Source: Pseudomonadota bacterium (GTDB lineage: Bacteria; Pseudomonadota; Gammaproteobacteria; Steroidobacterales; Steroidobacteraceae). Taken from it: DNA of 64,000 nt. Made by a program: the position numbers and the translations under genes. Location: contig JAFEFN010000013.1 in assembly GCA_018240525.1 (NCBI GenBank), positions 744,001 through 808,000 on the forward strand, written 5' to 3'. This document shows positions 19,682 to 28,714 of the stretch, one piece after another. The number at the start of each line of letters is the position of its first letter. Positions within the stretch are counted from its first letter, which is position 1. The notes under the pieces are model-generated. The model was not told the DNA's origin, searched no databases, and was given only the letters and a program-made list of their open reading frames with translations.

Positions 19682-20188
19682 ATGCCGCGAGCACCGTCCA
19701 TTTTCGCTTCCCTCCTCGCTACGGCGACCCTGGCAGCACTGCTGCTGTGCCTGCCGCCCGCCCGCGCACAGTCCGCCGGGCAGGCCCAGCCGCTGTCGAG
19801 CTTCCCGCGCACGCAGCTGCAGGTCACGACGCACGGCCGCGCGAGCCACCGGTTCGATGTCTGGGTGGCCGATACCCCGGAGCGCGCCGCGCAGGGACTG
19901 ATGTTCGTGAGCGACCTGCCGGACAACAAGGGCATGGTGTTCCCGCTCGACCCCCCGCGCGTCGAGAGCATGTGGATGAAGAACACCTACATCGAGCTCG
20001 ACATGCTGTTCGTGCGCAGCGACGGCCGCATCAGCAAGATCATCGAGCGCGCGCACCCGCTGTCGCTGGAGACCCTCAGTTCCGAGGCACCGGTGGCCGC
20101 CGTGGTCGAGCTGCGGGGTGGACTGGTGGCCAAGCTCGGGCTGAAAATCGGTGATGTGGTGCGCTGGGACAAGCCCGCGTCCAACTGA
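19682..20188 (+). CDS. DUF192 family protein
   Basis: 168 residues from ATG 19682. Signal peptide residues 1-30 end at ARAQS. The mature domain shows DUF192 hallmarks: WVADTPERAAQGLMFV, GMVFPLDPPRVESMWMKNTYIELDMLFV and the end LRGGLVAKLGLKIGDVV. These small beta-barrel proteins are widespread and exported; their biochemical function is unknown. Confidence 0.92.
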   Translation: MPRAPSIFASLLATATLAALLLCLPPARAQSAGQAQPLSSFPRTQLQVTTHGRASHRFDVWVADTPERAAQGLMFVSDLPDNKGMVFPLDPPRVESMWMKNTYIELDMLFVRSDGRISKIIERAHPLSLETLSSEAPVAAVVELRGGLVAKLGLKIGDVVRWDKPASN

Positions 20189-20558
20189 GCAGGAGATCGC
20201 AGCCACGTCGCGCCGCGTGTTGATCGTCGATAACAACGCCGACCTGGCGCAGGCGCTGGGCATGATCGTGGACATGGAGGGCGGGCTGGACTATGCGGGC
20301 TACGCCCTCAGCGGCACGGAAGCGCTCGCGCGCGCCGGCGAAGTCGACGTGATGGTGCTGGATCTGGGCCTGGGGGATCTGAGCGGCTTCGAGGTGCTCG
20401 AGCGGCTGCGCGCGCAGTCATCCGCGGTCAAGGTGATCGTGCACACCGGTCACGCCTTGCCGCAGATTGAGGAAGAGGCGCGCCGCCGCGGTGCCGCGGG
20501 CTTCGCGGTCAAGGACGGTGATTTCCGCTCGCTGCTGCAGTTGATCCGCAGCGTCTGA
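20151..20558 (+). CDS. single-domain response regulator (atypical acidic pocket)
   Basis: A receiver domain alone (VLIVDN, phospho-acceptor Asp in VMVLDLGLGD, Thr in VHTG, Lys in FAVKDG). The usual acidic pair after beta-1 is D-N instead of D-D, which may weaken Mg2+ binding. The start is uncertain: ATG 20151 lies inside DUF192. A good AGGAG at 20191 sits 9 nt before an ACG codon and 21 nt before GTG 20217. The receiver core is complete with any of these. No output domain, so it probably acts by protein-protein contact. Confidence 0.8.
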   Translation: MMWCAGTSPRPTEQEIAATSRRVLIVDNNADLAQALGMIVDMEGGLDYAGYALSGTEALARAGEVDVMVLDLGLGDLSGFEVLERLRAQSSAVKVIVHTGHALPQIEEEARRRGAAGFAVKDGDFRSLLQLIRSV

Positions 20559-20560
20559 TC

Positions 20561-20758
20561 CTAGGAACGGGGGCGGACTGCGCGATCGGTGACCCGCCGT
20601 GCCATGGCCGCGCCGAAGCCCGTCCGCTCATATTCCGCGCGCCGGCGTTGCCAGTCCCGCAGGGTCATCTGGTTGCGGAACTGCACATAGCTCAGGACCT
20701 GCGGCTCCAGCTCGTCGATGTCGTCGTCTGCCTCTTCTGAGGGACCTGGGGGGTGCAT
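20561..20758 (-). CDS. small acidic/basic hypothetical protein
   Basis: 65 residues from ATG 20758, with GAGGT 6 nt upstream as ribosome-binding site. It has an acidic N-terminal third (EEADDDIDELE) followed by a basic helical part (LSYVQFRNQMTLRDWQRRRAEYERTG, cut across two lines of charge). No signal peptide or membrane segment; no family recognised. Longer upstream frames lack a start signal. It converges with the receiver gene, the stops being 2 nt apart. Confidence 0.55.
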   Translation of the reverse strand: MHPPGPSEEADDDIDELEPQVLSYVQFRNQMTLRDWQRRRAEYERTGFGAAMARRVTDRAVRPRS

Positions 20759-21043
20759 GTGGGGACCTCGCGTGCGATGCCGACGGCTGCGAACCTTGCC
20801 CGACAGCTCATACGCACCGGGCGCGCCGGTCTTTCGGCGCACCGCGTGAGCTTCGGTAGGATCCTTCTGACGGGCATTGCGCCGTCGCACGTGCGCTGGC
20901 CGCATGCGGCGTTGCGGTAGACTTCCGCTGAGGTTTTCACACGCCGGGACGCCGCGCGGTGCTTCGGGCGGACGACATCAGCTGGCGGCGGCTCCCCGGA
21001 TGGAGGCAGCGGCCGGTGCAGTCACCGATTGGGCATTCACACC

Positions 21044-22750
21044 ATGGCCGATCCCACACCCCTGAAAGTGCCCGCCGCGACACCTCCCGCACCGGAGGTC
21101 ACGGCGCTCTCGGCCGATCAGGCGGCCATGGTACAGGCACGCCTCGCGGCCATCGTCGAGTCCTGCGACGACGCCATCGTCGGCAAGACCCTCGAAGGCA
21201 TCGTCACCTCCTGGAACCGCGGGGCCGAGCGCCTGTTCGGCTACAGCGCCAGCGAGGTCATCGGCTCCTCCATCCTGCTGATCATTCCGCCGGAGCGACG
21301 CGACGAAGAGGCCATGATCCTGGCGCGCTTGTGCCGCGGCGAGCGCATCGAGCACTTCGAGACCGAGCGCGTCGCCAAGAGCGGCGAGCGTATCGCGGTG
21401 TCCCTGACCGTCTCGCCGATCCACAACTCGCGCGGTGAGATCGTCGGCGCCTCGAAGGTCGCACGCGACATCCGCGAGCGCCGCCGCATCGAGGAGGCGC
21501 AGGTGCGCCTGATGGCGACCGAGCGCACCGCCCGCGAGCAGGCGCAGCGCGCCAACCTGATCAAGGACGAGTTCCTCTCGGTGCTGTCGCACGAGCTGCG
21601 CACGCCGCTGTCGGCCATCCAGGCGTGGGGACACCTGCTCGCCGCCGGCCGGGCGGCCCCGGAGGAGATGCGCCAGGCCGGCGAGGTCATCGTGCGCAAT
21701 ACCCTCGTGCAGCGCCGCGTCATCGACGACCTGCTCGACATCGGCCGCATCGTCTCGGGGCGGCTGCGGGTCGAGATGGAGATGGTCGACCCGGCGCAGA
21801 TCGCGCAGGCGGCACTGGACACCATCCGGCCCGCGGCGCTGGCGCACCGGATCCGCATCGATGCCGCACTCGAGTTCACCAGCACCCTCGTGCGCGCCGA
21901 TCCCGCGCGCCTGCAGCAGGTGCTGTGGAACCTGCTCTCCAATGCGGTGAAGTTCACGCCCGAGGGCGGCCTGGTGCGCGTGTGCATGCGGCGCGCCGGC
22001 GGCCAGCTGCTCTTCAGCGTCAGCGACGATGGCAAGGGCATCGAGGCGGACTTCCTGCCGCGCATCTTCGAGCGTTTCACGCAGGAAGACGCGCGGCCCA
22101 GCCGCCAGCAGGGTGGGCTGGGCCTGGGGCTGGCGATCGCCAAGCAGCTGATGGAGCTGCAGGGCGGGACGATCCAGGCCGCCAGCCCCGGGCCCGGGCG
22201 GGGTGCGACCTTCACCGTGGCATTGCCCCTGCCGGAGAACGCAGCCGCGCGCGGCCCGCGCGCGCCCGACCCGGCCTGGGCGGCCGACGGCCTGGGCGGA
22301 GAGCGCCCGGACCTGTCCGGTATCACCGTGCTGCTGGTGGACGATGAGCCCGACGCGCTCGAGTCCCTTGGCCGCGTGCTCACCGACGCCGGGGCCAAGG
22401 TGCTCACCGCGCACTCGGCGGCGGCGGCACTGGAGCTGCTCGGCAGCAAGGCGCCGCACGTCCTGGTGAGTGACATCGGCATGCCGGATACGGACGGCTA
22501 CGAACTGCTGCGCAAGGTACGGGCGCTGGACGGGGTCGCCGCCGACCTGCCGGCCATCGCGCTCACCGCCTTCGCCCGGCCGAGCGAGCTGATGCAGTCG
22601 CTGCGCGCCGGCTACATCGCGCACATGATCAAGCCCGCCGACCCCTGCAGCTGCTCGCGACGATCTCTGCCGCCGCAGGCCGCGTCGGAAAGCAGTGACG
22701 CGCGCCACCCGCCGGCGCGCGGATCGCCGCCTACACCCGCCTGCGGGTGA
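21044..22750 (+). CDS. PAS hybrid histidine kinase, 3' end probably frameshifted
   Basis: About 568 residues from ATG 21044. A PAS domain (~25-150; CDDAIVGKTLEGIVTSWNRGA) is followed by the HisKA H-box LSHELRTPL (His183), an N-box WNLLSNAVKF, DDGKGI and GLGLGLAIAK (ATPase), then a receiver (DDEPDALESL, Asp477, Lys530 in MIKPADP). Right after KPADP the frame becomes Ser/Pro/Ala-rich and nonsensical, while the -1 frame reads LQLLATISAAAGRVGKQ and stops at 22698, which is a normal receiver helix 5. One C is probably missing in the run at 22642-22645. No membrane segment, so a cytosolic sensor. It converges with and overlaps the GlsB-like gene. Confidence 0.9.
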   Translation: MADPTPLKVPAATPPAPEVTALSADQAAMVQARLAAIVESCDDAIVGKTLEGIVTSWNRGAERLFGYSASEVIGSSILLIIPPERRDEEAMILARLCRGERIEHFETERVAKSGERIAVSLTVSPIHNSRGEIVGASKVARDIRERRRIEEAQVRLMATERTAREQAQRANLIKDEFLSVLSHELRTPLSAIQAWGHLLAAGRAAPEEMRQAGEVIVRNTLVQRRVIDDLLDIGRIVSGRLRVEMEMVDPAQIAQAALDTIRPAALAHRIRIDAALEFTSTLVRADPARLQQVLWNLLSNAVKFTPEGGLVRVCMRRAGGQLLFSVSDDGKGIEADFLPRIFERFTQEDARPSRQQGGLGLGLAIAKQLMELQGGTIQAASPGPGRGATFTVALPLPENAAARGPRAPDPAWAADGLGGERPDLSGITVLLVDDEPDALESLGRVLTDAGAKVLTAHSAAAALELLGSKAPHVLVSDIGMPDTDGYELLRKVRALDGVAADLPAIALTAFARPSELMQSLRAGYIAHMIKPADPCSCSRRSLPPQAASESSDARHPPARGSPPTPACG

Positions 22751-22985
22751 GCGCGTGGTAGATGACCAGCACCACGACCGCGCCGACGATCGCCACCAGC
22801 ATGCTGTAGATGTTGAAGCCGTTGACCCCTGACATGCCGAAGGCGGTGAACAGCCATCCGCCGACGACGGCGCCGATGATGCCGAGGATGATGTCGAGGA
22901 CGACACCCTCACCGGTCTTGTTGACCAGCTTGCTGGCGATGAAGCCGGCGATCAGACCCAGAATGATCCAGCCGATGATGGACAT
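22731..22985 (-). CDS. GlsB/YeaQ/YmgE family membrane protein (transglycosylase-associated family)
   Basis: 84 residues from ATG 22985: IIGWIILGLIAGFIASKLV, then LDIILGIIGAVVGGWLFTAFG and a third hydrophobic helix ending ALTRRR. The glycine-rich helices and spacing are typical of the GlsB/YeaQ/YmgE stress-response family (PF04226). These small inner-membrane proteins are often induced by general stress; mechanism unknown. Confidence 0.92.
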   Translation of the reverse strand: MSIIGWIILGLIAGFIASKLVNKTGEGVVLDIILGIIGAVVGGWLFTAFGMSGVNGFNIYSMLVAIVGAVVVLVIYHALTRRRV

Positions 22986-23100
22986 GACTACGCCCCGTTG
23001 TTCTCGCGGGACCCCGCGCGGCCAGATCATTGGCGTGGACACGGCCCACGCAGCATCGGTGTCGCGCGCCTGCGACCGTCAGACGGCGCTGACCGGGGGT

Positions 23101-23370
23101 TCAACCCCCCGGCAGGGGACTCGAATGCAGCTGGGGCTGCGCCTTGGGCTTCTGGTGCGGCGCGTGCCGGGCGAGGATGGGCTTGGCGATGGGCGCGCCG
23201 TATTGGTTCTTGTAGGCGCGCTCGTGCGGGGCCAGTGAGCTCGCCTTGACGTACTTGCCGTTCATGCCGGCATTGGGAGGATCGCAGGGGAGCGGCTGAC
23301 TTCGCCCGCTGCCCGCGCCCGCCAGCGCAAGTACCACCAGGCCCGCCAGGGCGGTCATTTGCAGTCTCAT
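23101..23370 (-). CDS. small secreted hypothetical protein
   Basis: 89 residues, with a strong AAGGAGGG ribosome-binding site 8 nt before ATG 23370. A signal peptide (residues 1-25) is followed by a basic, proline-rich mature part containing HERAYKNQYGAPIAKPILARH and only one cysteine. No known family. The good start signal and signal peptide argue that it is real. Confidence 0.6.
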   Translation of the reverse strand: MRLQMTALAGLVVLALAGAGSGRSQPLPCDPPNAGMNGKYVKASSLAPHERAYKNQYGAPIAKPILARHAPHQKPKAQPQLHSSPLPGG

Positions 23371-23587
23371 GAGACTCCCTCCTTAAGCGAAGTCTACGCA
23401 GGCGTGCAGCGCGTGCGCCGGCACCCCTCCCACCGGTACGTTATTCCGCGAATCCCGTCTCATTTTCCGGCTCAGCCGGGCGCCCGGCGCGCAGGTCCGG
23501 CCGCGGGTGCCGAGTGCCGCACCGGCGTATGCTGCAGGTATCCGGGTCAGGCACCTGCGCGGCCGCGGTCCGCAGGCAGGAGATACC

Positions 23588-23779
23588 ATGAACGAACCCA
23601 CCAGCCCCGAGGAACGCGAGCGCCGCCGTCGGCGCAGGGAAGTGCAGCGGCAGCTGGACGATGCGCTTGCGGACAGCTTCCCGGCGAGCGACCCGGTGTC
23701 GATCGTGACCTCGCAGGGCGAGGAATGGGACGAGGAGACTCCCCCGCCGGAGGACCAGAAGTCCCCGCCCAAGCCCTAG
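23588..23779 (+). CDS. small charged protein with SFPASDP motif
   Basis: 63 residues from ATG 23588, preceded by AGGAG at 5-nt spacing. The N-terminus is extremely charged (PEERERRRRRREVQRQ). Then comes LDDALADSFPASDPVSI, a motif I recognise from a widespread set of very small bacterial proteins of unknown function, and an acidic proline-rich tail (EEWDEETPPPEDQ). Probably cytosolic and partly disordered. Confidence 0.65.
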   Translation: MNEPTSPEERERRRRRREVQRQLDDALADSFPASDPVSIVTSQGEEWDEETPPPEDQKSPPKP

Positions 23780-23845
23780 CGCCCGCAGCGCCGCTGCCTC
23801 CCTGATCTCCCTGGGGGGCCGCGCTCGGCCGCCGACGCAGACTTT

Positions 23846-23861
23846 GGTGATCCGCGTCACG
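23846..23861. promoter_or_regulatory. CRP/Clp-like palindrome
   Basis: GGTGA-TCCGCG-TCACG fits the CRP-family pattern GTGA-N6-TCAC exactly in both half-sites. It lies about 165 nt upstream of the pseudo-receiver/TonB gene start (24027), in the 247-nt gap after the SFPASDP gene. No other element in this gap was convincing. Confidence 0.4.
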
Positions 23862-24026
23862 AAGCCCGTCCCCAGCCTGTCGGTATTGTGAACTGACGCA
23901 CTGCGCTGCTGCGGAGGCTACATATCCTGCTATGGCGTAGCGCGCGAACTGGGCGGTCTGTGAGATGCCACGTGTGAGCGATTGCGCGCACTGAGAGTCG
24001 CTAACGCTCTAGCTGGAGAATTCCAC

Positions 24027-26123
24027 GTGGCCAGTGCACCGTCTTCCGCGTCCCGCAGCTCCGAGTCTGCCAGCGCCTCCGCTCGCGGGAGTGGCAGCGC
24101 GCAGCCCACCGCAGACGTCACCGCCGTCACCACGCGCGACGACTTTCTCCTCGAGATTGGACAGACACTCGATGGCCAGGCCGCGGTGCGCCCGGTCGAG
24201 ACGGTCGATGCCGCGCTGGAACTGGTCAGCAGCGGCAAGCGGGCGCAGGTGCTGGTCATCGACTCGCGCGGCCTCGCCGACGTGCGCGCCGCGGTGGACG
24301 CGGCTGCGATGCGCGCGCCCCGGGCAGTGATCGTGGTGTTTGCGGAAGACGCGGCCGAGAAGCAGCTCGCCGCCACCCTCAAGGACAGCAAGGTCTTCGC
24401 GGTGCTGGCCACCCCGATCGACCTGCGCAAGACCCAGGCCGTGCTGGAAGGGGCCATCGCGGAATCGGCGGCGCACAAGGCGGCCACGCCACGCGCCGCC
24501 GCTCCCGCTCCCGCGGAACTGAGCATCGGCTCCTTCCGCGGCAATGCCGCCCCGGCAAGACCGGACTCCGCCGGCGCCGGCACTCCGCGCGGGGCCAACA
24601 AGACGCTGCTGGTTGCCGCGGCGATCGCGGCGCTGGCCGTGCTCGCCGGCGGTACCTGGTATTTCATGCATGGCGGGGCTTCCCGACCCGCCGCGGCCGC
24701 GGCGAACGTCGCTGCGCCGGCACACGCCACCACGGCCCAGCCGGTCGAGGAGGCCGCACCCGAGCAGGCCGTGGCAGACACCTCCATCGTGCAGGGCAGG
24801 ATCGACGACCTGCTCGAGAAGGCGCGCCTCGCCATGCACGAGCGCCGCTACACCGAGCCCAACGGCGACAATGCGCTGCTCTACTATCGCTCGGCCGCCG
24901 CTGCCGACGCCAACAACGGCGAGGCGAAGGACGGCCTGCTGCGGGTCGCCAGCGTCCTCGCGGGCCGCTTCGAGGACGCCCTCAATGCCGGCCGCTACGA
25001 GGAGGCCGGGCAGACCCTGGCCAACTTCAAGTCCGCAGCGCCCGGTGACTCCCGAGTGGCGAGTTTCGAGCAGCGCCTGTTCGCGGCCGAGATCTCCAAG
25101 TCACTCGCGGACGGAAATCTCGACCGCGCCGCCGCGTACGTGCGCCAGGCCCAGCAGTCCGGCAGCGCCCCGCCCGAACAGCTCGCCAAGTGGCGCGCGG
25201 AAATCGCCCACCGCACCGATGACACCAAGGTCACCCGCCTGGCAGGCCTGGTGAGCGATCGCATCCGCGACGGCCGGCTCCTGGACGGCGAGGACAGCGC
25301 CAAGGCCTACCTGCAGCAGCTGCAGGCGACGGCTCCGGCGAATGCCACCACCCAGCGCGCCGCGCACGATCTCGGCGTGGCCTTCCTGCACAAGGCACGC
25401 GATGCCGGCCTGGCCAGGAACAACGCCGAGCAGGAACGCTGGATCGGGGAAGCGCGCGCGGTGGGCCTCAAGCCCGCCGAGATCGCCGCCTTCCAGCGCG
25501 ACCTGAGCAACACCCGCCAGAAGGCCGCGCAGGCGGAGACCGACCGGCTGCTGCAGCTGGCGCGCGATCGCATGCACGACGGCCGCCTGAGCGACCCGGC
25601 CCAGGACAGCGCGGTCTTCTACCTGGCGCAGGTGGAGAGCAGCGATCCGACCAATGCCGCGCTCATGGATGCGAGCCATGAGCTGGCGCAGAAGTTCGAG
25701 GAACGTGCGCGCAGCTCGGCTACTGCCGGGAAGAGCGCCGATGCCGACCTGGCCCAGGCCAAGCGCTGGGGCGCGGATCCGAAGGAACTGGCCGCGATCC
25801 AGCAGCTGCAGAGTGCACCCAAGAGCAGCGCGATCGACACCGCTGCGCTGGCCGCGAGCCTCAGGCGCACGCGCTCGCCGGCACCGGACTACCCGGAAAG
25901 CGCGCTCGCCCAGCACATCGCCGGCAGCGTGCTGGTTCAGTACACCGTCGACGTCAACGGCGAAACCCGCGACATCAAGGTGCTCGAGTCCAGTCCGCCG
26001 GGCGTGTTCGACCGCGCCGCCACCAACGCCATCCGGCGCTGGCGCTATGCGCCGATGCTCGTGAACGGCACCGCCGTCCAGGTGCCGACGAAGACGCTGC
26101 TGCGCTTCGAGCTGCCGAAGTAG
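24027..26123 (+). CDS. pseudo-receiver / transmembrane / repeat / TonB C-terminal protein
   Basis: 698 residues from GTG 24027 (GGAGA 7 nt upstream). Residues ~30-140 look like a degenerate receiver domain: VLVIDSRG (Asp79), IVVFAED, and FAVLATPIDL where the usual KP is TP. One transmembrane helix lies at ~193-213. The periplasmic part holds three ~95-residue repeats, each with a DGRL/ERRY turn followed by a D-x-A-x-x-Y-L helix. A TonB C-terminal domain occupies ~619-698 (PDYPESALAQHIAGSVLVQY, AIRRWRYAP). So a cytosolic signalling fold is wired through the membrane to a TonB-like domain. It is followed 17 nt later by a CheA-like kinase gene. Confidence 0.85.
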   Translation: MASAPSSASRSSESASASARGSGSAQPTADVTAVTTRDDFLLEIGQTLDGQAAVRPVETVDAALELVSSGKRAQVLVIDSRGLADVRAAVDAAAMRAPRAVIVVFAEDAAEKQLAATLKDSKVFAVLATPIDLRKTQAVLEGAIAESAAHKAATPRAAAPAPAELSIGSFRGNAAPARPDSAGAGTPRGANKTLLVAAAIAALAVLAGGTWYFMHGGASRPAAAAANVAAPAHATTAQPVEEAAPEQAVADTSIVQGRIDDLLEKARLAMHERRYTEPNGDNALLYYRSAAAADANNGEAKDGLLRVASVLAGRFEDALNAGRYEEAGQTLANFKSAAPGDSRVASFEQRLFAAEISKSLADGNLDRAAAYVRQAQQSGSAPPEQLAKWRAEIAHRTDDTKVTRLAGLVSDRIRDGRLLDGEDSAKAYLQQLQATAPANATTQRAAHDLGVAFLHKARDAGLARNNAEQERWIGEARAVGLKPAEIAAFQRDLSNTRQKAAQAETDRLLQLARDRMHDGRLSDPAQDSAVFYLAQVESSDPTNAALMDASHELAQKFEERARSSATAGKSADADLAQAKRWGADPKELAAIQQLQSAPKSSAIDTAALAASLRRTRSPAPDYPESALAQHIAGSVLVQYTVDVNGETRDIKVLESSPPGVFDRAATNAIRRWRYAPMLVNGTAVQVPTKTLLRFELPK

Positions 26124-26140
26124 ATCAGGAGAGACTACCC

Positions 26141-28303
26141 ATGAGCCTTGCAGGCACAGTGCGCCGCCGTCAGCTGGTGACCGCCGGTATCGGCACCGCC
26201 CTCACCCTCGTCATGGGCGCCGTGCTCATCATGGGCTTCCGCCTGGCGACCACCATGCGCGCAAACATCACCGCGCTGCAGAGCGCCAGCTCACTGCAGA
26301 ACTACCCCGAGGAGATCTCGCACCAGCTCAACACGCTGCGCGACCGCCTGGAGGTGCGCGCCTACTCCGGCCAGGCCCTGGCCGACCTGCAGAACAGCGT
26401 GAAGCACTTCGACCAGGAGCTGCGCCAGATCAACGCGGCGGGCGACATGGACTCCCCGCAGCTGCAGCGCGCCCTGCTGCTGTGGCACCAGTATGCGCCG
26501 GTGATCGACCCGGTCATCGCCTTCAGCGGCCAGCCGTACGTGGACTCAGACAGCTCCGGCAGCTCGCTCTCGCGCGAGGGACGGCAGCACTACGCCGAGG
26601 TCAAGCGCGCCCAGCTGTTCGCCGCCGACAACGCCCGACCGCTGCAGACGCAGCTGGCGAGCCTGGCCGGCTCGCTGCAGCGAGCCTCCTCGGATGCCGC
26701 CGCGCAGCTGCGCACGCTGCTGCTCGCCGGCGTGCTCGCCGCCCTGGTGCTGGCGGCCGCGGCGGTGTACTTCCAGGTTACGCGCGCGCGCCATGAGCGC
26801 GCCGCACGCGATGCGCAGGAACAGACGCGCGACATCCTCAAGACGGTGCGCGAGGGCTTCTTCCTGCTCGACGCCAATTACCGCATCGGCTCGGTGTGGT
26901 CCGAAGCGCTGACCCGCATGTTCAGCCGCAGCGACTTTGCCGGCCTGTCCTTCGAGGATCTGCTGCAGGGCCTGGTGCCGGCGGCGACGCTCACCACGGC
27001 GATGAAGTACATCAAGCTGCTCTGGGGCGACCGCGCCCACGAGAACCTGATGAAGAGCATCAACCCGCTGGGCCAGCTCGAGATCACCATGGACAACGGC
27101 CATGGCGGCAAGGAAACGCGCTTCCTGCAGTTCGACTTCCACCGCGTCATGGGGCCCGAAGGCGTCAGGCACGTGCTGTGCTCGGTCGGTGACATCACCT
27201 CGAGCGTGCTGCTGGCCCGCGAGCTGCACGACTCGCAGGAGAACGCCAACCAGCAGCTGGACATGATGCTCGGCATGATGCACGTCGACCCGCTGCAGCT
27301 GGTGTCCTTCCTCGACACCGCCGAGACCGGCCTGAAGCTGGTCAACACCATCCTGCGCGAGCCGGCGCGCACCGACGCCGAGTTCCGCAAGAAGCTCACC
27401 GGGCTGTTCCGCGAGCTGCACAGCATCAAGGGGGAGGCCTCGGCGCTCAACCTCAAGAGCATCGCCAGCCGCGTGCACGCGCTCGAGGACATGGTCAGCG
27501 AGTGCAAGAAGCGCGCCGAGCTGAGCGGCAACGATTTCCTGCCGCTGGTGCTCAAGCTCGACGAGCTGCTGGCCCACCTGCGCAACGTGCGCGAGATGGC
27601 CGCGCGCCTCACGGCGATCAAGGACACTCCGGCCGCGCACCCCGACACCCTCTCCACCTCCACGACCATGCCCGCGGCGAAGCTTGCGGTTGCGGCAGCG
27701 CCGGCGCCCGAGCGCCCGGCGGTGCGCTCGGTCGAGGACCTGACGCCGGCCCTGCAGTCGATGGCCGAGCGGCTCGCGCAGGACCACGCCAAGCGCTTCC
27801 GCCTGAGCATGAGCGGGCTGGCCGAGGTGCCCGCACCCTACAGCGCCACGATCAAGGATTGCCTGATCCAGATGCTGCGCAATGCGGCCGTGCACGGCAT
27901 CGAGGCCCCGGACGTGCGCCGGGCCAACACCAAGGACACGCTCGGGGTGGTGCGCGTGGATTTCCGCAAGACCAGCGAGGGCTACGAACTCGTGTTCGAG
28001 GATGACGGCGCCGGTATCGCCCCGGAGGCGCTGCGCAGCGCCGCGGTGCGCAAGCAGCTGATCACGGAGGACGAGGCGGCCGCGATGGACACGCGTGCAA
28101 CCATGGCCCTCATCTTCCGGCCCGGCTTCAGCACCCAGGAGGGGGTGTCCATGGACGCCGGCCGCGGGGTCGGCATGGACGTGGTGGCTCGCAGCGTCTA
28201 CGCCCTGGGCGGCAAGATCGGGGTCAGCACACACCCCGGTCGCTTCACGCGCTTCAAGATCGCGCTGCCACCCGCCGACGTCAGCAGCACGGCGGTCGCT
28301 TGA
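26141..28303 (+). CDS. membrane CheA-like histidine kinase (HPt + ATPase)
   Basis: 720 residues, AGGAG before the start. Transmembrane helices at ~15-35 and ~190-212 flank a periplasmic helical sensor region. A PAS-like region (~230-345; KTVREGFFLLDANYRIGSV) is next. The HPt domain has LHSIKGEASAL with His427, and the CheA-type ATPase has LRNAAVHGIE, DDGAGI and GRGVGMDVV. CheA's P2, dimerisation and CheW-like domains are absent, so it is not coupled to classical chemoreceptor arrays. It probably phosphorylates the CheY-like protein encoded next; the two genes overlap as TTGA. Confidence 0.92.
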   Translation: MSLAGTVRRRQLVTAGIGTALTLVMGAVLIMGFRLATTMRANITALQSASSLQNYPEEISHQLNTLRDRLEVRAYSGQALADLQNSVKHFDQELRQINAAGDMDSPQLQRALLLWHQYAPVIDPVIAFSGQPYVDSDSSGSSLSREGRQHYAEVKRAQLFAADNARPLQTQLASLAGSLQRASSDAAAQLRTLLLAGVLAALVLAAAAVYFQVTRARHERAARDAQEQTRDILKTVREGFFLLDANYRIGSVWSEALTRMFSRSDFAGLSFEDLLQGLVPAATLTTAMKYIKLLWGDRAHENLMKSINPLGQLEITMDNGHGGKETRFLQFDFHRVMGPEGVRHVLCSVGDITSSVLLARELHDSQENANQQLDMMLGMMHVDPLQLVSFLDTAETGLKLVNTILREPARTDAEFRKKLTGLFRELHSIKGEASALNLKSIASRVHALEDMVSECKKRAELSGNDFLPLVLKLDELLAHLRNVREMAARLTAIKDTPAAHPDTLSTSTTMPAAKLAVAAAPAPERPAVRSVEDLTPALQSMAERLAQDHAKRFRLSMSGLAEVPAPYSATIKDCLIQMLRNAAVHGIEAPDVRRANTKDTLGVVRVDFRKTSEGYELVFEDDGAGIAPEALRSAAVRKQLITEDEAAAMDTRATMALIFRPGFSTQEGVSMDAGRGVGMDVVARSVYALGGKIGVSTHPGRFTRFKIALPPADVSSTAVA

Positions 28304-28695
28304 GCACCCCCGCCGCGGCGCTGGACGGCAAGCGCACCCTGAAGCTGATGATCGTCGACGACTCGAACATCATGCGTCGACGCATCGAGCGCTCCAACCA
28401 GTTCGAGGATCTGCAGCTGGTCGGTACGGCCGGCAATGGCGAGGAAGCGCTGGAGCTGTTCAGCAGGACCGATCCGGACGTCGTCACCATGGACCTGACC
28501 ATGCCGCGCATGGACGGCATCGAGTGCATCGGACGCCTCGTGGCACTCAAGCCCTCGATCCGCATCCTGGTCGTCTCGGCGCTGGCCGACAAGGCCACCG
28601 CCGTGGAGGCGATGGAAAAAGGGGCCAACGGCTTTCTCAACAAGCCCTTTACGGATCGCCAGCTCAACGAGGCGATTGCGGAACTGATGCGCTAG
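28300..28695 (+). CDS. CheY-like response regulator
   Basis: 131 residues from TTG 28300, which shares TTGA with the kinase stop. Any later start would cut into beta-1. The acidic pair Asp20-Asp21, phospho-acceptor Asp65 (VVTMDLTMPRMDG), Ser93 and Lys115 (NKPF) are all present, so it should be a fully functional receiver. No output domain. It is placed between its likely kinase and a CheX-type phosphatase. Confidence 0.94.
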   Translation: MSTPAAALDGKRTLKLMIVDDSNIMRRRIERSNQFEDLQLVGTAGNGEEALELFSRTDPDVVTMDLTMPRMDGIECIGRLVALKPSIRILVVSALADKATAVEAMEKGANGFLNKPFTDRQLNEAIAELMR

Positions 28696-28714
28696 GCCGC
28701 AAGGAAACAACGAA

